The position numbers and the translations under genes were made by a program. The notes below the pieces were generated by a model. That model searched no databases. It saw nothing but the letters and a program-made list of their open reading frames with translations, and had not been told where the DNA came from. Shown piece by piece: positions 39,548 to 50,460 of a stretch of DNA of 64,000 bases; within the stretch, counting starts at the first letter, position 1, and each line of letters opens with the position of its first letter. This DNA is from Archilochus colubris (taxonomy: Eukaryota; Chordata; Aves; Apodiformes; Trochilidae), in the NCBI GenBank assembly GCA_023079485.1, contig CM041084.1, positions 18,504,609 through 18,568,608 of the forward strand. Direction: 5' to 3'.

Positions 39548-40681
39548 TGTGGTGGGCTGACCCTGGCTGCATGCCAGGTGCCCACCAAAACTGCTCTATG
39601 ACTCCACTCCTCAGCTGAACAGGGCAGAAAAAAATGTAATGGAAGGCTGTGAGTGGAGATAAGGACAAGGAGAGATCCCTCAGCACTTACCTTCACAGAT
39701 GAAACAGACTAGGCTCAGGAAATTTAACTAACTACCAATCAAAGCAGAGAAAGGTAATGAGAAAAATTAAATCTTAAAACACCTCTCCCTCCTTCTTCCT
39801 AGGCTCAGCTTCACTCCTGATTTTCTCTACTTCATTCCCCTCAGCAGCACAGGAGACAGGGAATGGGTGCTGTGGTCAGTTTACCACACACTGTTGCCTC
39901 TGCCACTCCTTCCTCATGAGAGGAACTCCTCACACTCTTTCCCTGCTCCAGCATGGGGTCCCCATGGGACAGTATTCCCACGGGAGACAGTTCTCTACCA
40001 ACTTCTCTAATGTTAGGCCTTCCCACAGGCTGTAGTTCACAAACTAGGCCAGTGTGGGTCCTTCTCAAGAGGTGCAGAACTTCAGGAATGAACTGCTCCA
40101 GTGTGGGTCCCCCAGAGGGTCACAAGTCCTGCCAGCAAACCTGCTCCAGCCCGGGCTCCTCTCTCCATGGGTCCACAGGTCCTGCCTGGAGCCTGTTCCA
40201 GCATGGGCTTCCCTCAGGGTCACAGCCTCCTTTAGATGCATCCACCTGCTCCAGCACAGGGTCCTCCATGGGCTGCAGGTGAGTATCTGCTCCACCATGG
40301 ACCTCCATGAGCTGCAGAGACACAGTCTGCCTAGCTACAGTCTTCTCCACAGGCTGCAGGGGAATCTCTGCTCCAGCACCTGGAGCACCTCCCCCTCCTT
40401 TTTCACTGACCTTGGTGTCTGCAGAGCTGTTTCTCTCACATATTTTCACTCCTTTCTTTTAATGGCTGCTGCAGGCTTGTTTGGGTTTTTTTTCACCTCT
40501 TCTTAACTATGTTATCCCAGAGGCACTAAAGCAGACACTGATGGCCTTGGCCAGCAGTGGGTCCATCTCGGAGCCAGCTGGCACTGGCTCTATCAGACAC
40601 AGGGGAAGCTTCTGGCAGCTTCTCAGAAGCCACCACTACTGGAACCCTGCTACCAAAACCTTGCCACACAAATGCAATACA
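39548..40681. mobile_element. Solo long terminal repeat of an avian endogenous retrovirus
   Basis: A block of about 1.1 kb, richer in GC than the intron, starts TGTGGTGGGCTGACCCTGGC and ends CCACACAAATGCAATACA, with TG...CA termini as in LTRs. Its middle (about 39940-40380) carries several diverged repeats of a CTGCTCCAGCATGGG-type unit alternating with CCATGGGCTGCAG-like spacers. I recognise it from memory as a repeat common in neoavian genomes, probably ERVL-like, but cannot name the family. No gag, pol or env sequence lies beside it, and no matching target-site duplication is visible (AGGAC left, GCATA right), consistent with an old solo LTR. Orientation is uncertain. Confidence 0.75.
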
Positions 40682-41892
40682 GCATACTGTGCTTAAGCAG
40701 ATTTTTTTATTCCACTATCCAGCTACAAACATTCACTGCCTCCCAGACTGCACAGTCATAGATAAAAGACAAGACTCTGTTGTTCGGGTTTGGGTGAGGG
40801 GTTTTTTCCATTGCATGCTTTAAACTTGCTTTAAACTAAACTAAATTTTTCTACTACTTGTTAAGCATTCTTGAAAGGAGTCAGTAACGTTCTTACATAA
40901 AATGTCATTTAAGAAAAATTATTAATATACATTAAATTTTTTTATTTTCAAATTTCTTGAAGAATTATGTCAAGAGACATCTTCAAAGAGAATGCATAGT
41001 GTATTAGTCCTGCATGGTTTGGTAGTTAGTATTTCAAACTGAAGAAAAAAGAAACTAGCAAGTTTCATTCTTCTAAAATTAAGCTTAGTTAACCTCTACT
41101 GGCACCTTATTTATCAATGCACATTCTAGTTTACAGACACAGATGTAATAACCACATCAAAACTAATTCTAAGCACAGGCACAGAAATTCTATTCAGGCA
41201 GCCTGTAAGCCAGAGCTGTCAGAGTTCTGATCACAACCTTATCTGCATATTGAAAGCCTACAATCCTATTTCCTCCTTCTTTGCCTCCTTCTTTTTACAC
41301 AAAAAGCAAGTTTTATGGTTATTTTATACTACATAAATGCTGGGGATGTGGTGTGAAACTATGGATACATCGTACAACTTCTATAAGTAACTACAATAAC
41401 AAGCTTATAGATTAATCTGATGAAAAGGTTTTTTTTAAAAAAAGGGATCTTGGAGAAGATAAATACAACCAGTTATACTAAAGATTTTGGGGAAAAAATT
41501 AACTCTCATGTGTTCAGATTGTAAATTATCTGTGCAGTAGGTACAGGAACAGTGCAGGTGTGGTAGGATTATTAGCAGCAACCTGTCACTATGAGAGCAC
41601 AATATACCTGAACTGGCTTTGGAGGTAACAGTATAGCTCCATTTCCACAAGTATTCAGTACTGTCTCATCTAAACTGGCTCTGGAATGACAGACTGTGTC
41701 ACTGCACTGAGTTCCAAGAAATACACATGCAAGTGCAGATATTCCAATTATGCTACATTCAGCTGAGATCCAGGTGAGTACTATCTCAAATCTTACATAA
41801 CAGGGACTCACAGCCCCCTCGACACATTCCCCAGGACTAAAATCCAGGTGGCTTATTAGACCAGCTGCAGCACTGCAAAATGTGACAATTAA

Positions 41893-42264
41893 AGGCAACT
41901 GATCTGTTCAGCCTGGAGAAGAGACTGAGGGAGACCTCCTGGCAGCTCACTGCTTCCTCACTAGGGAAGGAGGAAGAGCAGGCACTGACCTCTTCTCTCT
42001 GGTGACCGACAATAGGACCCAAGGGAATGGTAGGAAGATGTGCTGGGGGAAGTTTGGGTTAGATATTGGGAAAAAGTTTTTCACCCAGTTGAGCAGTGGA
42101 ACAGTCTCCCCAGGGAAGTAGTTATGGCTCCAAGCCTGCCTTGGTTCAAGAAGCATTTGGATGATGCTCTCAGGCACAAGGTGTGATTCTTGAGGTGCCC
42201 TACATAGGAACAGGAGTTGGACTTGATGATCCTGATGGCTCCCTTCCAACTCAGAAGATTCTGA
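41893..42264 (+). mobile_element. CR1 LINE 3'-end fragment
   Basis: LINE-sense landmarks are TTCAGCCTGGAGAAGAGACT, CTGGTGACCGACAATAGG, GTTAGATATTGGG, AGTTGGACTTGATGATCC and CCCTTCCAACTCAGAAGATT. It is antisense to MLLT10. Confidence 0.93.
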
Positions 42265-43031
42265 TTTAAACCCCACCATAAATTAGAATTAAGTTATTCT
42301 TAAAATACAATCAAGAAAGATATTTGGCACATAATACAATGATGGGGAAAAAATAAGTTTTTCAGCAACAGTTGAGCTACAATTCCTAAAGATACCTTCT
42401 CTAGTCTTCCTGTGGATACCAGTACTATCAGCCCCTGGACAACATATACACATCATCCAATTTCCCAAGCCAGGACACTAAGACCCTTACATACTTCATC
42501 CTTACAGATCCCCACATACACCCCAATATTACTCTCTCATACATCATCTGTATCTGTCCTGCTTTTTGATTTAGAAGTTCAGCTACATGTGAACACATTG
42601 AAAGGTCACACTATGCAGGGCAGTAACAGCTGGTGCTGTAATAACAGCAAAGACAGGAGCAGTTGCCACCTGAATTGACAAGATGCATGTTCCAAACTCA
42701 CTATAGGTCAGCTAAGATGAATTAGGTGATTTAGGAAAAACTAAAGCTTTTCAAGCAATAGTTAAAAACTTAAACAGTGATAAGAAATGAATACTGGGAT
42801 TACACCTTCTGTTTATTATTTACCACACATACATGATTATTAAGCCGACTACAGTTCCAGTCTATAAAAATCAGTTTCACACACACTAGAACATTACTTT
42901 GCTAAAGCCAAGACTCATTGTGACTTGCCAGGTGTGAAGCTGCCTTCCAAACAGTTCTTGACCATTTAAAACCCACAATACTGGCGACCACCTCACTATC
43001 AAACACATAGAACTCAGGTTTGTGTGAACAT

Positions 43032-43048
43032 TAAAAAAAAAAAAAAAA
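43032..43048. repeat. Poly-A run
   Basis: About 17 consecutive A. Confidence 0.9.
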
Positions 43049-45323
43049 CACCACTTTCACTAACAACCCGTATGTCCCAGCTTACCAGACAAAAGAAAGG
43101 GAACACAATGGACATCGGTGTATAAAAGCTGAAAGTATATAAGAAACCAACTTCTCTAACCTGCTGTTATGCAAAGTTCTCTGGTGATTCACCTACTTGA
43201 ATTACATCCTGCTCAGTTAGTATGGTTCATTCAGTTGCTGAAGCAAGGATAACTTCAGTAACTTCAGTGCGTGCAATGAACTCTGGTCTCTTCTTAGAAT
43301 GAATTTATTTGCTCAGTAACTCGCAAAAATAAATAAAAATAACATTTTAAATAAAATACAACAAACTTTTAAAAAATATAATTAAAAAACCCCCACAACA
43401 CAGGAAAAATCTTCCTTGAGTGCAAGACTCAGGTCTTTTTAAATATTAAAAATAAGCACATAAAAGCGCGTTCAATGTAATACAGTTATCTTAATTCTGG
43501 TTTTGTTTCTAAACAAAAATGCCAAAAAAAAAATTAGGCTTCTGTCTCCTACAAAGATGATAAGAAGGTTTTCTTTTGCAAGTACACATACCACAACTTC
43601 TGAGTTTGAGAAACTGGTTATCATAAAGTTCCAGTTTTCATACTGCAATCTGAGCATCAGTTTAGATTATGAATGGTAAAGGCTTCTCTCCAGTAAACCT
43701 CAGAGACAACCACCATGTTCATAACTCACTAACATACAAGGAGTTGTTACAACTTCAACTGCAGCATTCTGTTCTACCTCACATGCAATTATTTACAATT
43801 CAGAACTATTTGAACCTTTGCTATGCTACTAATGGGAAAGATTATTTTTTTTTAAACAAGCTCAATAATCAACTTGAACTGTATCATAAGCAGACTCTGT
43901 TAGGTGAATAGAACAGAACACACTGGGCAGAGAATTCAGTCAAAAGATTACTATTACTTCTTGATTTCATACAGCGAAGAAAAGCAGTACAACTCCTATC
44001 TAAACTGTTCTGTTTGGTAAACTGAAGAAACTGACAGAACACAGTGAGGTATCATTTATTTTAGAACCCACTACAACTCTTCTTCATTCCTTACTTCAGG
44101 AGAAACCTGGAATAACTATAATCTAGATCCACCTGATGAGAATTCCCTAACACACACCTGAAAAAGTCTCCTTCTAGCCACCACCACTCTTTCTCCCCTC
44201 TATATATTTTCTCTTGCTATCGACCTCAATATATCAAACTCAACTACATTTAAAAAATGTTGCTCTTAAAACTTCAAATTGCTGATGGTCTTCCCAAGAA
44301 AATAAAGAAACAGCCTTCCTTTAGAAAGGGCAGTGCTTTGGAGAGCACACTGATTTCAGTCTTTTCTTGCTCCCATGAACTGGTCTGCATTGGAAGAAGT
44401 AATAAGGAGTCTAGGTTACTAAGGCATTGTGAAAACTGGTGCAAGATGGAAGAAAGTAAGAAAAAGAGGAACAAGATTCTTCCATCCTGTGCAAAAAAAA
44501 TCACACAATATTAAGTTATCCTATCATTTCTGCAGTACTTCATATTAGAAATGGAAATAGATACAGGAAATAGCTCATATGTAAACACTCTGTCAGTAAC
44601 TGAAAATTTGGTCTCAAGCCCTTCATTTGTCTTTAGAAATAAAAAAGTTTGAAAGAGTTAACACACAGCCCTAAGATGCTGCAACCACCTTCTCTTCCAG
44701 ACTTTATACAAACATTTTCAGAGCCAAAGGAACAGCTTAGTCTTTTTAAATACTCTCACTTTATCTATTGCTGGAATACAAATTAGAAAGTGCCAACTAG
44801 TAAGAAACGTGACTGTCTTTTTTTAAAAATTCCTGACATCATGCAGCTTGATCTAATAACATACCAGTCTGACCAAAAGTAACCCTCATATAATGAAGGA
44901 AAAATAAAAGCACTGGGTTTTTTTGTTACTGTTCAGAAGGACTGTCTGAATCCTCAGTGTCTACCACTGAATGTTTCTTCAGTTAGAAGTATCACAATCC
45001 AAGTAAGCACTAGATTATGTAATCTAAATCTAAACCTAATCTAATTCTAAGAACACTATTTATTCGTAAAGTGTTTCTGGACAAAAGCTTTCAACTGGCA
45101 ATCTGAAGTTGCTATAAAAGAAAATTGGGCACAGATCCTATTTTCTCCCCATACCTAATTATGTAAGTATTAAAACTGACAAAATTACACAAACCCACAC
45201 CATAAATAAGGAGAAAATAATCTCAAAAACTTTGGGGAATAAAAAAGGCACTAAGGATCCATTGGGTAAACAGCATCCACACAAGCACTATAATTAGCAT
45301 TATTTAATAAACACAGTACATAC

Positions 45324-45403
45324 CACTCTGGCTGCTCTTTCCTGAGATTCACACTTCCTGCAAAACCAAGGTCCAGTGGGTACTTGAACAATTCCATAGC
45401 AAG
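45324..45403 (-). CDS. MLLT10: MLLT10 coding exon 2 (residues 57-83, second half of PHD finger 1)
   Basis: Eighty bases, entering in phase 1 after a CAG acceptor (AAACAG|CTTGC) and leaving in phase 0 at GTG|GTATGT. It encodes CYGIVQVPTGPWFCRKCESQ and then ERAARV. Cys58, Cys71 and Cys74 complete the zinc ligands of PHD finger 1, and the Pro-Thr-Gly-Pro-Trp segment is the conserved core before the last CxxC. This finger folds with the knuckle and extended PHD in later exons into one histone-binding unit. Sequence matches AF10/AF17 family expectations with no missing ligand. Confidence 0.96.
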
Positions 45404-48400
45404 CTGTTTTGAACAAGAAAAAATATTTTAGCTAACATAAGCAGCACTACAGTACTACTAATACAAATGTTATAAAATAAGCTTAGTATTAAGTTGATCT
45501 CGCATCATTTTAGTAAGTCAATGCACATGAATCCTATGTCAATGGTACTAGAAATTAAGTATAATAATCTTACACTTAAAACAACATGCAAAATAAAAAA
45601 TACTTATTAGCTTAGAAACTAATGTAACCACTCAAAAGCAGTGTTTCATATGTGATTGGTTTTGATACTTATATACCAGTAAAACAGCTAAAACACAAAC
45701 ACCCAACATTTATAGTCAATCCTTTTTCAAGAGAAAACTAAAAGCAACTAACAAATCCAAGTTTGTAATAAACCATTCACACGGTTACCATCAAGTTCTC
45801 TTTACTCCTGATGATTAAAATGACTGGTCTGAAGTAGGAAATTCAGAATAAACTGAAGAAAGATAAAAGGGTCACTTTTTCTTTTCCCCTGAGAATTTAT
45901 ATGGAACTGCAAATACAAACTATAGCTGAAGACCATGGCTAGCATTAGTTGCAGCACTAGTCAGGCTACAACATAAATCATTAGGAAAGAGATTCTGAGA
46001 CATGAAAATTCTCTGCAACACTGCAATCTGTATTTTTATAGTACATTAAAAAAAGCAAACAAACAAAAATACCCAGCATTTTGTTAAGAAATTCCACAGA
46101 AAGGAGTTCAGTGAATTGATCATACTGTTCATGTTTAAAATGCATAGATCAAGAACCTTCAAGAACTGCTGACTGAATGAAAATACAAGAATCTAACTGC
46201 TGTAACTGTGTGCAGGTACCTATATGGGTTTAACAACTAGTAATAAGCAATAAAAAGCTCAACATTTTCCTCAAAAAGGTAACACTGAATATAACATAGT
46301 ATTTTTAATACCTTGATTCTCAACAATCACATTACTTAAATACGAAAATCTGTTTTAAGTGTGTAATGAGAAGCAAGTATACATGTAATAAATTAACAGC
46401 TAAGAGAAAAGTTGAGATTAAATTAGTATCTTATAGCATATATACAAAAATACTACTGGTTTTATGCTAACCTGAGGGAGACAAAAACAAACAGTAATGC
46501 AGCAGTAGTCTAACAAATATCTAGATTATACACTTTTCCTTCTATGAAAGCCAATTAAATAATTTCCTACTATATACACATACACAGCCATATTAGGATC
46601 AACTGTCAGATTTTCAAATACATTATGCAAGTACTGACAGATAAAACTATCTTAATTCACTCTTTCTACTGTACAATAAAGTTCTTTAACTTGAGAAAAA
46701 ACAGTGTGGTTTTGTTGCATCTATATTAACCACAGATGAGGGAGACTTTGAATTCCTCTTTAAAAATTAAGAGGGAGACTTGAAAGGTACAATCATACAT
46801 TTAAGTTAGCAAGAGAAAGCACAGAGTCAGAAACTAATTACAGAATGCAACACAGAGACAGGACTGGCAATCAAGTCCAAAGACAACACTACCTGGGCAA
46901 AGACCAAAGTTGAAGTGAAGCACTTTTATACCTGCAAACGTAACAGAGTACACCTAGACTCTGGAAAAGCCCACAACAGGTTTGTGGTCTGATGCACTGT
47001 GACATTGTTTATTGAATTCCAGGACTTCCTTTGGTTTTCATTTTCACTGCTATGCAAAGAGATTTTTGCCCTTCACAATTTGCCCGTGACTTAACACTTA
47101 AAAAGTCTGATCTAAACTAAAAATAGAAACAAAAAATCCTTTTAATAGTCTCATGCATAGTAAGTACTTTTAATAAGGACTACCAACTTTAAACAGGAGG
47201 ACTACTACTTTTAATACAGACAAGCTACAAAAGGGATGGACATGCTTCCTCTACCACCTATCACATGACACATCAAATCCAAAACATAAAACATCAATGA
47301 CATGGTTAATCAAAACATGCAGTTCTTCTTAAGACCTCTACAACAACATCTGGATTTTGAAGCAGCAGTACTTTGCACACGTCCTGACAGATTCTAATTC
47401 AGATCTGGATCTAACTTATAAAAAATAATAATAATTCAATATTTTTGTATGAAATTTACTGAAGTGTCTCTCTATATTATATTAGCCTTTTGCTGTTCCC
47501 ACTATTTTAGCTCCAGCTTCTGCTACAGTCAGATTTCTTCACCAAAAATATTAGCAAAGCTCTAGACGCAAAGATGCCCAAGGTGATACAAAAGTAAAAG
47601 CTGCTGTAGGTATAACTTCTGTAAGAATTCATGTTTTAGTGTTCTTTTTCATGATCCTAAGATTCCATAAAAGCAGAATTAACGTATTGGTTAACATTAC
47701 TCAGCCCTAAGCCAACAGAAAATTGATTGAAAACCAGACTGTTTTCACAGATCCTGTCAGCTACCCTCTGCATTCAATCCAACATTAGCAAGAATAGTTG
47801 AATTATTTTGCAGACCTCCTTAAATTGCAACAGAATCACAGAATGTCAGGGGTTGGAAGGGACCTCTGAAGATCATTGAGCCCAACAACCCTGCCAGAGC
47901 AGGACCAAAACAACTACTTCTCTTGATCTCTTGACAGTTTATAAAGGAGCTGAAACAAACAGACTCTTTAACATCTTTAACACAACGAGACACACAGTAG
48001 TAGTATTTTCACAAACACCAGGCATTTAGACTAAAAAACTGTAGGACATTCTGTCTCTTCCAGTTTGTTCACCATCTAGAAGAAGTCAAAGAGCCAGCCA
48101 GAGTTCATACAACTGTTTCAAAGTTAACATCAAGAAACTACCATCTTATTCCCTATTTCTGCTACTATAAAGCAAAGCCATCATAACTTCCTTTCTTACA
48201 ACGTAAGCATTAGAACCCAGTCTCCCCCTCTGCTCTCAAAAGAAGGGTGAACCCACTGACAGCAACAAAACTCTCGCAGATACAGGGAACACATCAGCTC
48301 CTGAGCTGGAAGCCAACCAACCAGCCTCCACTAATCCAAACAAATCCAACATCAGCCATTCCGACCAGCACCCCCCCCCTGCAGAAGCACAACAGGAAAT

Positions 48401-49110
48401 CTCTTCATCTACCAGGAAACATCAGCCAAATGACATTCAAGGGAAGGCAGGCAGAGGAAGAAATCACATGACAGCCAAGACTTTCATACACACCACTCTC
48501 TTCCAATCCTAAACCCTCCTGGTCTACTCGCTTCTCCTAAAATTTTTCTAATTTGGGAAAGGTAGGGACAGCAGGGATTGAGTATAGAAAGAAAGAAATA
48601 CAACAATTGCCAAAACCTGAGATTAGAAAGAAGTTCTGCAAAGAAGTGAAGGAGTTTTACATAGTCTTTGAACTGCTGCAGCTGAGGTTGTTAACAGGGT
48701 GCCAAGGCAGACCGGGAAGCATAGAAACGGAAGAGGTACCATGAGCAAAGGAAAGGAAACACGAAATATAAATAAAAAAATAAAAATTCGAAGGGGGGCT
48801 TCTTCCTTTCTCATAGGCCTAATATAAGGAAATCATAATGTAAGAAGTCTCACACGAGGGAAAAATCAGACTGGAAGGACAGAGGATGACAGGACTGGTC
48901 AGACCAGAAAGCACGTGGCCCTGGAAACAGACTTCATGTGTGTCAAGAAGGAGCTGGGAGGGAAGAGAGGGAGAAAAACGGTCAAGGGGGGAACAAGGAT
49001 GGGGAGAGAGGGGAAGACGAGGCCCAAGGGAAGAGGTCAGGGAGAATCGAGGACGAAGTATCGAGGCTGCAGGCCAGAGCGGGTGAGCTGGCACTCGCCT
49101 GCCTACTCAC
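45404..49110 (-). other. MLLT10 intron between coding exons 1 and 2
   Basis: 3,707 bases. One CR1 terminus lies at 47831-47914. The last 250 bases next to exon 1 (48860-49110) are purine-rich and grade into the CpG island. Nothing else was recognised. Confidence 0.85.
47831..47914 (-). mobile_element. CR1 LINE 3'-end fragment
   Basis: It reads AGAATCACAGAATGTCAGGG, GTTGGAAGGGACCTCTGAAG, CCCAACAACCCTGCCAGAGC: the reverse complement of a CR1 3' terminus, about 84 bases. Confidence 0.88.
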
Positions 49111-49279
49111 CTTGATGCACTGCGACATTGCAGCCGTGCCCGTCGCAGTAGACAAGCGGGTTCTCGGCCCAGCCCCTCTCGTCGGAGCACACGCAGCAGC
49201 CGCCGATCATCTCCTTCATGCTATTGGAGAACTCGCCCTCCAGTGACACAGGCAGCAGCAACGGCTCGCTAGAAACCAT
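49111..49279 (-). CDS. MLLT10: MLLT10 coding exon 1 (residues 1-56, first half of PHD finger 1)
   Basis: Read on the minus strand from the ATG at 49279-49277, the exon encodes a short leader (MVSSEPLLLPVSLEGEF) and then the MKEMIGGCCVCSDERGWAEN segment that opens the first PHD finger. Cys28/29, Cys31, Cys45, Cys50 and His55 supply zinc ligands. The exon ends after one base of codon 57 at a donor read as CAAG|GTGAGT. The triplet directly before the ATG is an in-frame TAG, so without splicing upstream this is the first possible start. Its context is weak (T at -3, G at +4). The leader appears about three residues longer than the human form as I remember it. The same AG of TTAG before the ATG could instead be a splice acceptor (see the candidate exon at 49893-49931). 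Confidence 0.96.
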
Positions 49280-49368
49280 CTAAGGGTTAAAAACACCGTC
49301 GTCAACAACACACACGCTTTAGCCCCTGCCTGCCCCCTCCCCCGGCGGTGTCTCCCCTCAGTCACTCA

Positions 49369-49393
49369 GCCGCCGCCGCCGCCACCGCCGCCA
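49369..49393. repeat. (GCC)n trinucleotide run in the MLLT10 leader region
   Basis: GCC/CCG triplets with one CCACC interruption. Such runs in promoters and leaders are often length-variable. Confidence 0.85.
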
Positions 49394-49892
49394 CGGCAAT
49401 GATTTAGGGCCCATGACCGCCGGCTAAGAGCCTCTTCTCGCCCCTGCCCGACCAACCGGACAGGCTCTATCAGTCACGCCAGCAGGCAGGGGCAGCCCGG
49501 CGGCGGCGCGCTGAGGAGGGCACCGCGGCAGGGAGGGAGGGCAGGAGGGAGGGCAGCAGGCAGGGCAGTAGCCAGGCAGGCAGGGAGCCGAGCAGGGCCG
49601 GCGCGCAGGCGCACCGCGCGCCCCCGCCGGGAAGGCCTCGGCCCGGGCCTCCTCGCGATGGTTCACGAGCCGCCCATGGAACGTGAGCCGCGGCTGAGCG
49701 CGCGCCCCCCACCCCACCCCGCCCCCCCCCGCCGGCTCCAACCGCCGCGCCGAGAGAGCCTGCGCGAGAGCGCGCGCCCCGGCAGGCCCGCCCGCCCGCC
49801 CCTCGCCGGCCGGAAGAGCCCGAGCTCCCGGGCACCTGAGGGCCCGGCCCTCCCCGGCCTGCGAGCCGCCCCGGCCCTGCTCCAGCACCCAC

Positions 49893-49931
49893 CTCGCCGT
49901 GCTGCCACTCGCCGTCCCCCGGGCGAGCCAT
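49893..49931 (-). CDS. Candidate alternative first coding exon of MLLT10 (13 codons)
   Basis: On the minus strand an ATG at 49931-49929 has a strong initiation context (G at -3, G at +4) and opens MARPGDGEWQHGE. A good donor, GGCGAG|GTGGGT, follows after exactly 13 codons in phase 0. The accepted MLLT10 ATG at 49279 is preceded by a TTTTTAACCCTTAG sequence that could serve as acceptor. Splicing the two (a 613-base intron) would fuse these residues in frame to MVSSEP. The alternative is that this is a noncoding first exon or plain promoter DNA, with the ATG being coincidental. I have no transcript evidence. Confidence 0.35.
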
Positions 49932-50245
49932 CTCGCCGCTCCCCCCTACCCCGACCGGCCTAACCCTAATGCGCTCCGGGCCGCGACCTCCGCGCCGGGG
50001 CTGCCGGCCGGGCCGCGCGGAGCGCCTCGGGACAGCCCGTGTGAACCCGCCCCGCTTCCCAGCCCGGGCGAGCGTTACTCGGGCTTATTGCTGCCCCCCT
50101 CCCCTCCGTGCGTGGAGGGGGGGCGGGGGAGGTGGCAGACATGCGCCCCGCTCCCACCCGCGCTGTCACTGTGCTCATGCCCCCTTCAGGAAGGCTGGGT
50201 GGAGGACTCGCCCCATTCCCGCCCTCCCCTCCCTCCCAGCAGAAA

Positions 50246-50460
50246 TCATTTTTACTATCTTGTTTATTTTCCCCCTGATGTGACTGCAGGACTAATGCGT
50301 TCCCGCTCCCAACTTTTATTATCCTGTTTATATCCCCTCGGTGTGCCTGCAGGACTAATGCGCTCTCGCTATTACGCCACTTCCTTGCCCTCACCGCAAC
50401 TTCTACTATTTTGTTTATTTTCCCGTAGAAGGGGCTGCAAAACTAATGCATTATTAATCC
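50246..50460. repeat. Three-copy promoter-proximal direct repeat
   Basis: Three diverged copies of one module lie next to each other. Each has a TTACTATCTTGTTTATTTT-like half followed by CTGCAGGACTAATGC or close variants. The ACTAATGC core occurs at 50291, 50354 and 50442; the TATC/TATT-TGTTTA half begins near 50252, 50317 and 50403. Copy spacing is therefore about 64 and 87 bases. The GTTTATTTT element resembles a forkhead site. It is not a repeat family I recognise. Confidence 0.75.

Larger units (their letters stand above)
30425..45323 (-). other. MLLT10 intron between coding exons 2 and 3
   Basis: 14,899 bases, the longest intron here. It holds CR1 copies at 34650-35350 and 41893-42264, an LTR at 39548-40681, and several A or T homopolymers (33076-33090, 35891-35907, 35975-35995, 43032-43048). 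No exon was recognised between these. Confidence 0.85.
1..49279 (-). other. MLLT10: MLLT10 (AF10) gene body, 5' part: seven coding exons and introns
   Basis: Seven minus-strand exons join in one frame with canonical GT-AG borders and encode the first 236 residues of AF10. Known family role: AF10 is a nuclear chromatin reader and DOT1L cofactor that supports H3K79 methylation. Its N-terminal PZP module binds unmodified H3 near Lys27, and a C-terminal octapeptide/leucine-zipper region binds DOT1L. Only the PZP module and the beginning of the basic linker are here, roughly a fifth of the usual protein of about 1,000 residues. Choice of MLLT10 over its paralogue MLLT6 rests on the extra residues before the MKEMIGG segment (the MLLT6 protein begins at about that point) and on matches such as the GNGADNVQYC segment. 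The remaining exons must lie left of position 1. Confidence 0.96.
49280..50210 (-). promoter_or_regulatory. CpG-island promoter and leader of MLLT10
   Basis: A strongly GC- and CpG-rich block abuts the first coding exon, while the sequence on either side is AT-rich. It contains a GCC trinucleotide run (49369-49393), a G-rich tract (49531-49553), an NRF1-like GCGCAGGCGC (49604-49613) and an ETS-type CCGGAAG (49810-49816). No TATA box is evident, which fits a dispersed housekeeping-type promoter. The exact start site cannot be read from sequence. Confidence 0.8.

Noticed and set aside
49424..49963. Frames of 80-154 codons on both strands in the MLLT10 island
   Set aside because: GC-driven artefacts. 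Only the first 13 codons of the frame starting at 49931 are kept, as a candidate spliced exon.
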